Source: a bacterium UBP12_UBA5184 (GTDB taxonomy: Bacteria; Vulcanimicrobiota; Vulcanimicrobiia; Vulcanimicrobiales; Vulcanimicrobiaceae). Taken from it: a DNA stretch of 10,829 nucleotides. A model generated the notes under the pieces. It was not told the DNA's origin, ran no database searches, and worked only from the letters and a program-made list of their open reading frames with translations. Below are positions 1 to 6,214 of the stretch, piece after piece. The position numbers and the translations under genes were made by a program. Within the stretch, counting starts at the first letter, position 1, and every line of letters begins with the position of its first letter. The stretch spans positions 345 through 11,173 of the forward strand of contig DHWK01000012.1 in NCBI GenBank assembly GCA_002413145.1. The letters run 5' to 3'.

Positions 1-279
1 TTAGGCGAACGCATCGATGCGGTCCTCGTCTCGCAGGTGGTCACGCAAAAGGGCAGCGACGTCCGCAACTTCACGGCGCTCGGCGAGTTGCTCGAGGCGG
101 AGCGGATGCGCGACGACCTGCTGCTGATCGCGGGCGGTCCACGTATGACCAACCTGCTTGCGGCCGAACTCGGTTACGACGCCGGTTTCGGCCGCGGAAC
201 GCTGCCGAGCGAGGTTGCGGCTTTCATCGCGACCCGCTTCGCCGAACGCGTCGGCGCGGCGCGCCCCAACTTGGCATGA
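1..279 (+). CDS. kamE: Lysine 5,6-aminomutase beta subunit (KamE-like), C-terminal fragment
   Basis: The gene enters from the left edge, so only the last 92 codons are seen. They read as the C-terminal half of a cobalamin-binding Rossmann domain. The segment VSQVVTQK is followed by a helix containing ELLEAE, then IAGGPRMT, LGYDAGFGRGT and a closing helix. This order is typical of the beta subunit of D-lysine 5,6-aminomutase, which with the alpha subunit and PLP shifts the terminal amino group of lysine using adenosylcobalamin. The B12-binding DxHxxG motif would lie upstream, outside the window. The C-terminus of ornithine 4,5-aminomutase (OraE) is homologous and cannot be excluded on this fragment. 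The stop codon overlaps the start of the next gene (ATGA at 276-279), so the two are probably cotranscribed. The usual lysine-fermentation partners (kdd, kce, kal) do not follow downstream. Confidence 0.75.
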   Translation, partial: LGERIDAVLVSQVVTQKGSDVRNFTALGELLEAERMRDDLLLIAGGPRMTNLLAAELGYDAGFGRGTLPSEVAAFIATRFAERVGAARPNLA

Positions 280-1721
280 AACGCTTCGCGCTCCTCGCGC
301 TGGCGGCGCTGGCGTGCCTGATGGCGAGACCGGCGAGCGCGCAACCGGCGATCGTCGAACCGGTTGCGCTCGGCGATCCGTGGACGGCCGATGAAATCGC
401 GGCGGTGCAGCGCGACCTCGACGCACTGCTCGGCGGCGCACCGGCGCTGCGCGGCGCGCATGCCGGCGTCCTGCTCGTCGACGCGCGCACCGGCGCGACG
501 CTCTACGCGCGCAACGCCGAGGACGAGTTCCAGCCTGCCTCGACCTTCAAGCTCGTCGTCGGCAGCGCCGCGCTCGAACGGCTCGGCGAAGATTATCGTT
601 TTCGCACGAACGCCTCACTGACGGCGAGCGGCGCGCTCGTCGTGCACGGCGGCGGCGATCCGTTCTTGACGCTGGGCGACCTCGACAACTTGGCGCTCGC
701 CGTCGCGCAGGCGGGGATCAAGCGTCTTCGCGGCCCGCTCCTGATCGATTCGTCGCGCTACGACCGCAAACCCTACGCTCCGGGCTGGACCTGGGACGAT
801 TTCACATACGACTACGCCGCCAAAGCTTCGGCGCTCGCGGTCGAAGAGAACGTCGTTCACGTGCACGTCTGGCCGGCTGCGGTCGCCGGGCGACCGGCGA
901 AGGTGAGCGTCGATCCGCCGGTGATCGGCGTCTCGTCGTCGATCGTAACGGCGGCGCGCGCCGGCGGCGCGGACGCCGACGTCGATCCCGATCCGAGCGG
1001 ACGCCTGCACCTCAGCGGTACGATCGGGCTCGGCGCGTCCTCACACGCGATCGACATCGCGGTCAACGATCCTCAAGCCTACGTCGCAAAGGCACTGGCG
1101 CTACGGCTACGCGCGCACGGGGTTGCCCTCGTACGCGATTTGCCGCCGGCGGATCTGCGGACCGCGCGCGAAACCCGGCGCATCTGGACGCATCTCTCGC
1201 CCCCGCTTTCGCTGATGCTGCCGAAATTTTGGATCCCGAGCGACAACTTCGTCGGCGAGATGTTTCTCAAAGAACTTGGATTCGTCTCGGCCGGCCGGCC
1301 CGGCACGACGCTGGCTGGGATCGCCTACGAAAAGCATTGGCTGCGCTCGCTTGGGCTCGATCTTGGCAGCTTCACGCTCGCCGACGGCTGCGGGATGTCG
1401 CAATACGATCGCCTCACCCCGCGCGATCTCGTCGGCATCTTGCAGCACGATTGGAACGCACCGTACCGCGAGATCGTGCTCTCGGCGCTGCCCGTCGGCG
1501 GCGCGCGCGGAACGATCGAGGGCATCGCCGGGACGCCGGCGGCCGGCCGAGTCTTCGCCAAGACGGGCAGCATGCTGCACGTGCGAGGCCTGGCCGGTTA
1601 TCTTGCGACGCAGCGCCACGGCGCCGTGACCTTCGCCTTCTCCGTCGACGACTGGAACGGCGCGTACGCCGACCTCGCCGCCTTGCGCGCGGCCGTCTTG
1701 TCGCGCGTCATCGGGGACTGA
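276..1721 (+). CDS. dacB: D-alanyl-D-alanine carboxypeptidase/endopeptidase (PBP4 type, peptidase S13)
   Basis: A 481-residue exported penicillin-binding protein that cleaves terminal D-Ala or D-Ala-mDAP cross-links of peptidoglycan in the periplasm or outside the membrane. Residues 1-22 form a signal peptide: KR, then a Leu/Ala-rich core, with an ASA-Q cleavage site near 20-23. All three active-site motifs are present: SxxK as Ser89-Thr-Phe-Lys92, SxN as Ser322-Asp-Asn324 and KTG at 429-431. The roughly 230-residue gap between SxxK and SxN is the large insertion that defines class C/S13 PBPs, and total length is normal. The conserved DGSGLS element appears as DGCGMS (370-375), with Cys in place of Ser. 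Start: ATG overlaps the kamE stop, and no good Shine-Dalgarno is seen, which suggests translational coupling. The stop overlaps the next start (TGATG at 1719-1723). Confidence 0.93.
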   Translation: MKRFALLALAALACLMARPASAQPAIVEPVALGDPWTADEIAAVQRDLDALLGGAPALRGAHAGVLLVDARTGATLYARNAEDEFQPASTFKLVVGSAALERLGEDYRFRTNASLTASGALVVHGGGDPFLTLGDLDNLALAVAQAGIKRLRGPLLIDSSRYDRKPYAPGWTWDDFTYDYAAKASALAVEENVVHVHVWPAAVAGRPAKVSVDPPVIGVSSSIVTAARAGGADADVDPDPSGRLHLSGTIGLGASSHAIDIAVNDPQAYVAKALALRLRAHGVALVRDLPPADLRTARETRRIWTHLSPPLSLMLPKFWIPSDNFVGEMFLKELGFVSAGRPGTTLAGIAYEKHWLRSLGLDLGSFTLADGCGMSQYDRLTPRDLVGILQHDWNAPYREIVLSALPVGGARGTIEGIAGTPAAGRVFAKTGSMLHVRGLAGYLATQRHGAVTFAFSVDDWNGAYADLAALRAAVLSRVIGD

Positions 1722-2617
1722 TGCTCGGCGCGCAACTCGAGCGCGAGATCCGCGAGCAGCCGGCGGTGTGGCGCCGGCTCGCCGCTTCTTCGGCGGCACG
1801 CGATCTGGCGCGTCACTTGCGCGGCCGCGACGTCGTCTTGATCGGCAGCGGGAGTTCGCTGTTCGCGGCGACGATCGCACTCTCGCAGAGCGGACGTTCC
1901 AGCGACGTGTTGGACGCGATCGAGATCCTCGCGCCGGACTGCCTGATTGCTTTGACCAACGACGGGTCGGCGCCGCTGGCGGAGCGCGCCGACGTCGTCG
2001 TCGACGTCGCCGCCGGTCGTGAGCGCGCCGTGCCGGCGACCAAGAGCGTGACCGGGATGTGCGCGGTGTTGCTTTGGAGCGCCGCGCTATTGGGCGGCCG
2101 GAGCGAGCGCGGGGCGGCGACCTTGTGCCGAACCGCCGACGACGTCGAGGGGTGGCTCGCGAGCGCTGCGGTCGAGGCCGTCGTGGGGGCCGCGATGCGA
2201 ATCGCGTGCTGTCGCAGCCTGATCTTCGCCGGCGCCGGGTACGGCGTCCCCGTCGCATACGAACTCGCCTTGAAAGTCAAGGAGTCGAGTTATCTTCACG
2301 CCGAGGGTTTTGCGGCCGGCGAGTTCCGTCACGGCAGCGCCGCGCTCTTGGATCGCGATTGCGCGCTTGTCGGCATTCTCGACGAACCGTCGCGCCCGAT
2401 CGTCGCCCGTCCGCTCGAGGAAGCTCGTCGCACCCAAAGCCCGCTCTATTCCATCGGCGCCGAAGAAGACGGCGTCACGCGGCTCGGCCCGCTGACCGGA
2501 CCGTCGTTCAATACGCTGGCGTGGCTGGTCACCGGCCAACTGCTTGCTCTCGAGGTCGGGCGCGCGCGTTCGATCGACAGCGACGCTCCGCGAGGGCTCA
2601 CGAAATACTTACGTTGA
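1721..2617 (+). CDS. SIS-domain sugar isomerase, related to the isomerase half of GlmS; first SIS fold shortened
   Basis: A 298-residue protein resembling the isomerase (SIS-SIS) half of glucosamine-6-phosphate synthase, without the glutaminase domain. The N-terminus (EIREQP, 9-14) matches the GlmS linker, which supports this ATG. The phosphosugar loop is kept as SQSG (55-58), and ATKSVTG (106-112) matches the GlmS STKAFT region. The second SIS carries YELALKVKESSYLHAE, GEFRHG and a C-terminal RGLTKYLR tail. By comparison with E. coli GlmS, the catalytic Glu481, Lys485, Glu488, His504 and Lys603 correspond to E181, K185, E188, H204 and K295, so sugar-phosphate isomerase or deaminase chemistry is plausible. 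Oddity: after GSGSSLFAA (42-50) the sequence goes straight to TIALSQSG. About 35-40 residues (first helix and second strand of SIS-1) normally lie there. A GGGGA at 1713-1717 sits 3 nt before the start. The true substrate is unknown. Confidence 0.85.
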   Translation: MLGAQLEREIREQPAVWRRLAASSAARDLARHLRGRDVVLIGSGSSLFAATIALSQSGRSSDVLDAIEILAPDCLIALTNDGSAPLAERADVVVDVAAGRERAVPATKSVTGMCAVLLWSAALLGGRSERGAATLCRTADDVEGWLASAAVEAVVGAAMRIACCRSLIFAGAGYGVPVAYELALKVKESSYLHAEGFAAGEFRHGSAALLDRDCALVGILDEPSRPIVARPLEEARRTQSPLYSIGAEEDGVTRLGPLTGPSFNTLAWLVTGQLLALEVGRARSIDSDAPRGLTKYLR

Positions 2618-2640
2618 CGCGCCCGCAGGCCAGGGCGCGT
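2617..2640 (+). terminator. GC-rich hairpin after the SIS gene, possible terminator without U-tract
   Basis: ACGCGCCC (2617-2624) and GGGCGCGT (2633-2640) are exact reverse complements, giving an 8-bp stem with an 8-nt loop. The stem begins on the last base of the upstream stop codon. No T-run follows, so it is not a classic intrinsic terminator. It could be a Rho-assisted end, an mRNA 3' stabiliser, or a break between the kamE-dacB-SIS block and gmd. Confidence 0.45.
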
Positions 2641-2676
2641 TCGCGACCAAAGAACCGCCCGACACAGCGTTGGGAC

Positions 2677-2681
2677 GAGGG
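2677..2681 (+). promoter_or_regulatory. Ribosome binding site that favours the GTG start of gmd
   Basis: GAGGG lies 5 nt before GTG at 2687 but only 2 nt before the in-frame TTG at 2684, so GTG 2687 is the more likely start. Confidence 0.5.
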
Positions 2682-2686
2682 TTTTG

Positions 2687-3664
2687 GTGGCCGCTAGGAC
2701 CGCACTCATAACCGGCATCACGGGGCAGGACGGATCGTACCTCGCCGAGTTCTTGCTTTCGAAGGGCTATCGCGTCGTCGGGATGACGCGCCGTTCGAGC
2801 ACGGACGTGCACGATCGCATTCGCACGCTGCTCGATCGCATCGAGATCGTTTCCGGCGACCTGCTCGATCAGAGTTCTATGACGAGCATCATCGCAGAAT
2901 CCAAACCAGATGAAGTGTACAATCTCGCGGCGCAGTCGTTCGTCCCGGCGTCGTGGTCGCAACCGGTCCTTACCGGCGAATTCACCGCACTCGGCGTTAC
3001 GCGCATCCTCGAAGCGATTCGCCACGTTAACACCAAGATTAAGTTCTATCAGGCATCAAGTTCGGAAATGTTCGGCAAAGTGGCGGAGGTGCCTCAGACG
3101 GAAACCACGCCGTTTTATCCGCGCAGTCCGTACGGCGTCGCGAAAGTCTACGGCCACTGGATCACCGTCAATTATCGTGAATCGTACAATTTGTTTGCGG
3201 CGAGCGGTATATGCTTTAATCACGAGGCGCCACGGCGAGGTTTGGAGTTCGTGACGCGCAAGATCAGCGACGGCGTGGCACGCATCAAACTCGGGATGCT
3301 CGAAAAGCTCCATTTGGGGAATCTCGAGGCGGCGCGCGATTGGGGGTTCGCCGGCGATTACGTGAAAGCGATGTGGATGATGCTGCAGCAACCGTCGGCG
3401 GATGACTACGTTATCGCCACCGGACGAACGCACAAAGTCCGCGACTTCTGCAAGTTGGCGTTCGACGTCGTCGGCCTGTCCTGGGAAGATCACGTCGTCG
3501 TCGACCCGCGCTTCTACCGTCCGGCCGAAGTCGACCATCTCGTAGGCGATGCCTCCAAGGCGCGGCGCGTACTGGGCTGGCAGCCGGAGACCAGCTTCGA
3601 AGAACTCGTCGAGATGATGGTGCGCGCCGACCTCGAGCGCCTACGGCCCTTCGCGCTCGTGTAA
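2687..3664 (+). CDS. gmd: GDP-mannose 4,6-dehydratase
   Basis: A 325-residue short-chain dehydrogenase/reductase of the extended family. It converts GDP-D-mannose to GDP-4-keto-6-deoxy-D-mannose using bound NADP in the cytoplasm. The nucleotide-binding motif is GITGQDG (10-16). The catalytic set is seen in YQASSSEMFG (S125, E127; Thr in E. coli replaced by Ser) and YxxxK (Y149, K153 in SPYGVAK). Further Gmd signatures are TPFYPRSPYG, FNHEAPRRG, LGNLEAARDWGFAGDYV and the late RFYRPAEVDHLVGD. Length is normal to slightly short. Start: GTG 2687, because of the GAGGG spacing. rmd follows after 13 nt and uses the product. The middle of the gene is clearly less GC-rich than its neighbours: about 54% over 3001-3240 by hand count, against 73% in one line of rmd. 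That suggests a separate origin or recent acquisition. Confidence 0.95.
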   Translation: MAARTALITGITGQDGSYLAEFLLSKGYRVVGMTRRSSTDVHDRIRTLLDRIEIVSGDLLDQSSMTSIIAESKPDEVYNLAAQSFVPASWSQPVLTGEFTALGVTRILEAIRHVNTKIKFYQASSSEMFGKVAEVPQTETTPFYPRSPYGVAKVYGHWITVNYRESYNLFAASGICFNHEAPRRGLEFVTRKISDGVARIKLGMLEKLHLGNLEAARDWGFAGDYVKAMWMMLQQPSADDYVIATGRTHKVRDFCKLAFDVVGLSWEDHVVVDPRFYRPAEVDHLVGDASKARRVLGWQPETSFEELVEMMVRADLERLRPFALV

Positions 3665-3677
3665 TGGACGTCGCATA

Positions 3678-4625
3678 ATGGCGCGCGTCCTGGTCACCGG
3701 TGGGAACGGCTTCGCCGGCCGGCATTTGGTCGCGACGCTGCGCGAACGCGGCGACGAGGTGCTCGTCGCGGGACGCAGCCTCGACGGCGACGGCATCGAC
3801 CACGTCCTCGACCTCTCCGAGCGTGAGAACGTCCTCGGTCTGATCGATGCGACGCGACCGCGCGTCATCTACCATCTGGCGGCGGTGGCGTTCGTCCCGG
3901 ACGCAATGCACGACCCGATGGGCACGTACGAAACCAACATCATGGGGACGGCCCGGCTGTTCGAGGCGGTCCGCGAGGTCTATCGCGACAACGCTCCGCC
4001 GCGTTGCATCTTCGTCAGCTCGGCCGAAGTCTACGGCACGCGCGCCAACGACGAATACCCGCTGCGCGAGACGCTCGCGCCGCGTCCGGCGACGCCCTAC
4101 GCCGCCAGCAAACTCGCCGGCGAAGCGGTCGCGGTCGTCGCCTCACGCACGTTCGGCATTCCGACGATCGTCACGCGCGCCTTCAATCACATCGGCCCCG
4201 GCCAAGACGAACGCTTCGCGATCCCGTCGTTCGCCAAGGGCCTGGCCGAAATCAGTCGCGGTGCGGAGGCGACCCTCTCGGTCGGCAACCTCTCGAGCAA
4301 ACGCGATTTTCTCGACGTGCGCGACGTCGTTTCGGCCTACGTCGCGCTGGCCGACGACGGGCTCGACGGCGAGGTCTACAACGTCTGCAGCGGCCGGCCG
4401 GTGAGCATGGCGGAGATTTTGCGGCAGCTCATCACGGTCGCGCACGTCGCGGTCGAAGTGCGCGAGAACTCCGACCTTATGCGGCCCAGCGACAATCCGC
4501 TCTCGTACGGCGACAACACCAAACTGCGCGCCGTCACGGGCTGGAAACCGCGTTTCACGCTCGCGCAATCGCTGCAAGACGTCTACGCCGAAGCCAGTCA
4601 GAGGGTCCACGCGTCCGCTCGATGA
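3678..4625 (+). CDS. rmd: GDP-6-deoxy-D-mannose reductase (NAD-dependent epimerase/dehydratase family)
   Basis: A 315-residue extended SDR that most likely reduces the 4-keto group of GDP-4-keto-6-deoxy-mannose to give GDP-D-rhamnose. It has a glycine-rich GGNGFAG loop (8-14), VSSAEVYG (113-120) holding the catalytic Ser, and YxxxK (Y141, K145). The block RAFNHIGPGQ (167-176), IPSFAKGLAEI, VGNLSSKRDFLDVRDV (202-217), EVYNVCSG (232-239) and RPSDNP (269-274) is characteristic of Rmd rather than of GDP-fucose synthase or dTDP-glucose dehydratase. The neighbouring gmd supports this reading. It starts 13 nt after the gmd stop with only a weak upstream TGGA. The last four bases (ATGA, 4622-4625) overlap the start of the methyltransferase gene. 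An alternative is another nucleotide-sugar 4-reductase or epimerase. Confidence 0.88.
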   Translation: MARVLVTGGNGFAGRHLVATLRERGDEVLVAGRSLDGDGIDHVLDLSERENVLGLIDATRPRVIYHLAAVAFVPDAMHDPMGTYETNIMGTARLFEAVREVYRDNAPPRCIFVSSAEVYGTRANDEYPLRETLAPRPATPYAASKLAGEAVAVVASRTFGIPTIVTRAFNHIGPGQDERFAIPSFAKGLAEISRGAEATLSVGNLSSKRDFLDVRDVVSAYVALADDGLDGEVYNVCSGRPVSMAEILRQLITVAHVAVEVRENSDLMRPSDNPLSYGDNTKLRAVTGWKPRFTLAQSLQDVYAEASQRVHASAR

Positions 4626-5218
4626 CCGACGTACCGCGCTGGCAGGAAAACGTCTTTCGCAATCGCGGCGCCCTGTTGACGTTGCCGGCGCTGGCGCTGG
4701 TCGCGTTCGGGCGTCCGACGGCTCGATCGGTCGCACTCGGTCTGCCGGTCGCGCTCGCCGGCGAAGCGCTGCGCTGCTGGGCGGTCGGGTACTCCGGCGT
4801 CACGACGCGCGCCGATACCGTCACGGCGCCCGCGCTGGTGACCGCCGGGCCGTACGCTTACGTTCGCAACCCGCTCTACGTCGGGAATTTTTTGACGGCG
4901 CTCGGTTTTTCTATCGCGTTCACCGGCGGCCTGGGCGGACGCGGCCGCGCCACGATGACCGCCCTCGCGTTGGGTACGATGCTCGGCGTGTATGCAACGA
5001 TCGTCCCCTTGGAAGAGGCATATCTCGGCAAGAAATTCGGGCCGGCGTTCGAGGAGTACGCGCGGCGCGTCCCGCGCCTCGTTCCGCTCCTGCAGCCGGC
5101 CGAGCCGCAACACGGACGCTACGACCCGAGCGTGATTGCGAAGGCCGAGACGCGGACGTTCGCGACGTTCGGGGCGATGTTGGCGGCGCTCGTCTTCAAA
5201 TTACGCCGCGGCGGCTGA
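4622..5218 (+). CDS. Membrane methyltransferase of the isoprenylcysteine/phospholipid methyltransferase family
   Basis: A 198-residue integral membrane protein with hydrophobic segments around 18-55, 85-103, 110-130 and a final one near 180-193. The family signature is clear: GPYAYVRNPLYVG (76-88), followed by the Glu/aromatic element EEAYLGKKFG and then FEEYARRVPRLVP (131-155). In ICMT/PEMT-type enzymes these elements form the S-adenosylmethionine site and methylate small lipophilic or lipid-linked substrates at the membrane. The substrate here cannot be told. The position after gmd-rmd allows a role in a modified lipid or glycan, but that is inference. The start overlaps the rmd stop (ATGA), so it is chosen as translationally coupled. 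The residues after about 160 (linker and extra hydrophobic stretch ending KLRRGG) go beyond the conserved core. Confidence 0.85.
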   Translation: MTDVPRWQENVFRNRGALLTLPALALVAFGRPTARSVALGLPVALAGEALRCWAVGYSGVTTRADTVTAPALVTAGPYAYVRNPLYVGNFLTALGFSIAFTGGLGGRGRATMTALALGTMLGVYATIVPLEEAYLGKKFGPAFEEYARRVPRLVPLLQPAEPQHGRYDPSVIAKAETRTFATFGAMLAALVFKLRRGG

Positions 5219-5220
5219 GG
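5216..5220 (+). promoter_or_regulatory. Ribosome binding site that sets the GTG start of the CDF gene
   Basis: TGAGG, partly inside the upstream stop codon, lies 5 nt before GTG 5226. An upstream start near 5136 would add a basic, family-foreign leader overlapping the methyltransferase gene. Confidence 0.55.
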
Positions 5221-5225
5221 TTTCG

Positions 5226-6137
5226 GTGAGCACCGAGCGGGGAGACGCGAGCACGGCCTTAACGCTGCGCCTCGCGCTGCTGCTCACGATCGCGGTGGCG
5301 CTGCTCGAACTCGGCGGCGGCTTGATGGCGCATTCGTTGGCCTTGCTCTCCGATGCGGCGCACGTCTTCATGGATGCTTTCGCCCTCGGCATCGCGGTCG
5401 TCGCCAACGTCGAGGCGTCGCGGCGCACGGCGACGCTGCGCCAAACCTTCGGCTACGCGCGGCTCGAGGTCTTGGCGGCGCTCGCCAACGGCGGTCTGTT
5501 GTTTGCGATCACCATCCTGATCGTGATCGAAGCCGTCCGCCGGCTCGAGTCGCCGCAGCTCCCGGCCGGCGGTCTGATGGCGCTCTTCGCGGCGATCGGA
5601 TTCGTAACCAACCTCGGCATCGGCTGGGCGCTGTTGCGCGCTGCGCGCGAGAACATCAACGTGAAGGCGGCGTTGTTCCACATCGCCAGCGACGCGCTCG
5701 GCGGATTCGCCGTCGCCATCGGCGGTCTGGTCATCCTCGGCGCAAAGATCGCGTGGCTCGATCCGGTGCTCTCACTCTTCGTTGCGACGATCATCGTCGT
5801 CGGCGTGGTGCGCGTCGTTCGCGAGGCGGCCGACGTCTTGCTCGAGAGCGCGCCGGCGCACGCCGAGGTGCCGGCCGTGCGCGAACGGATCCGCGACCTC
5901 GAGGGCGTCGTCGACGTCCACGACTTGCACGTTTGGACGCTCGGACCCGGTTCGCACGCATTGTCGGCGCACATCCTCATCCCCGATTCGAGCGTGAGCG
6001 AGGCCTCGGCGCTGCTGCGCCGCGTCGACGAACGGATGCGCGCCGAGTTCGGGATCACGCACGTCACCTTGCAATTCGAGTGCCAGTCCTGCGGCGACGA
6101 CGAACGCATCGTCTGCACGCAGGTCACGCCCGCCTAG
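5226..6137 (+). CDS. Cation diffusion facilitator (CzcD/ZitB-type) metal efflux transporter
   Basis: A 303-residue inner-membrane antiporter that probably exports Zn2+ or related divalent ions in exchange for protons. About six hydrophobic segments span residues 12-200. The metal-site pairs are visible: HSLALLSDAAHVFMD (36-50, with D43, H46, D50) in TM2 and H152-x3-D156 in TM5. The C-terminal cytoplasmic domain has VHDLHVWTLGPGSHALSAH (231-249), a hallmark of CzcD-like CDFs. The tail ends HVTLQFECQSC with Cys at 286, 289 and 297, possible metal-sensing ligands. Length is typical. GTG 5226 fits both the RBS spacing and the family N-terminus. It starts 7 nt after the methyltransferase stop, so it is probably the last gene of that operon. 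Metal specificity cannot be read from the sequence. No metal-regulator gene adjoins it. Confidence 0.93.
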   Translation: MSTERGDASTALTLRLALLLTIAVALLELGGGLMAHSLALLSDAAHVFMDAFALGIAVVANVEASRRTATLRQTFGYARLEVLAALANGGLLFAITILIVIEAVRRLESPQLPAGGLMALFAAIGFVTNLGIGWALLRAARENINVKAALFHIASDALGGFAVAIGGLVILGAKIAWLDPVLSLFVATIIVVGVVRVVREAADVLLESAPAHAEVPAVRERIRDLEGVVDVHDLHVWTLGPGSHALSAHILIPDSSVSEASALLRRVDERMRAEFGITHVTLQFECQSCGDDERIVCTQVTPA

Positions 6138-6147
6138 CGGCATCGCC

Positions 6148-6167
6148 CGCGCGAGGGCCGTCGCGCG
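6148..6167 (+). other. Short GC hairpin in the gap between the CDF and thiolase genes
   Basis: CGCGCGA (6148-6154) pairs exactly with TCGCGCG (6161-6167) around a 6-nt loop. A T6 run occurs only about 30 nt later (6198-6203), too far for a classic intrinsic terminator. It may still mark the end of the upstream operon, since this 77-nt gap is the longest in the window. I see no convincing promoter boxes in the rest of the gap. Confidence 0.3.
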
Positions 6168-6203
6168 CCGTCCCGGAAGAAGCCAAGTCCCCAACCGTTT
6201 TTT

Positions 6204-6208
6204 GAGGA
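6204..6208 (+). promoter_or_regulatory. Ribosome binding site of the thiolase gene
   Basis: GAGGA sits 6 nt before ATG 6215, directly after a T6 run. It is one of the best Shine-Dalgarno matches in the window and supports an independently translated start of the acyl-CoA gene block. Confidence 0.6.
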
Positions 6209-6214
6209 CCCGTC

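Noticed and set aside
1229..1720. N-terminal extension of the SIS gene to an upstream start, possibly a lost glutaminase domain
   Set aside because: The frame is open upstream but the translation is Arg-rich, unlike glutaminase, and overlaps dacB; the GlmS-like linker starts right at ATG 1721.
1989..2012. Run of GTC/GAC triplets resembling a simple repeat
   Set aside because: It is coding sequence for an Asp/Val-rich strand of the SIS domain, with no exact tandem structure beyond a few units.
1107..2258. Long open frame on the minus strand (383 codons)
   Set aside because: It lies opposite dacB and the SIS gene, is mostly Arg/Pro/Ala with no recognisable domain, and is the expected mirror of GC-rich codon usage.
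5136..5225. Longer CDF protein from a start at 5136
   Set aside because: The added residues are Arg/Ser-rich, overlap the methyltransferase gene and lack CDF similarity; GTG 5226 has a well-placed TGAGG.
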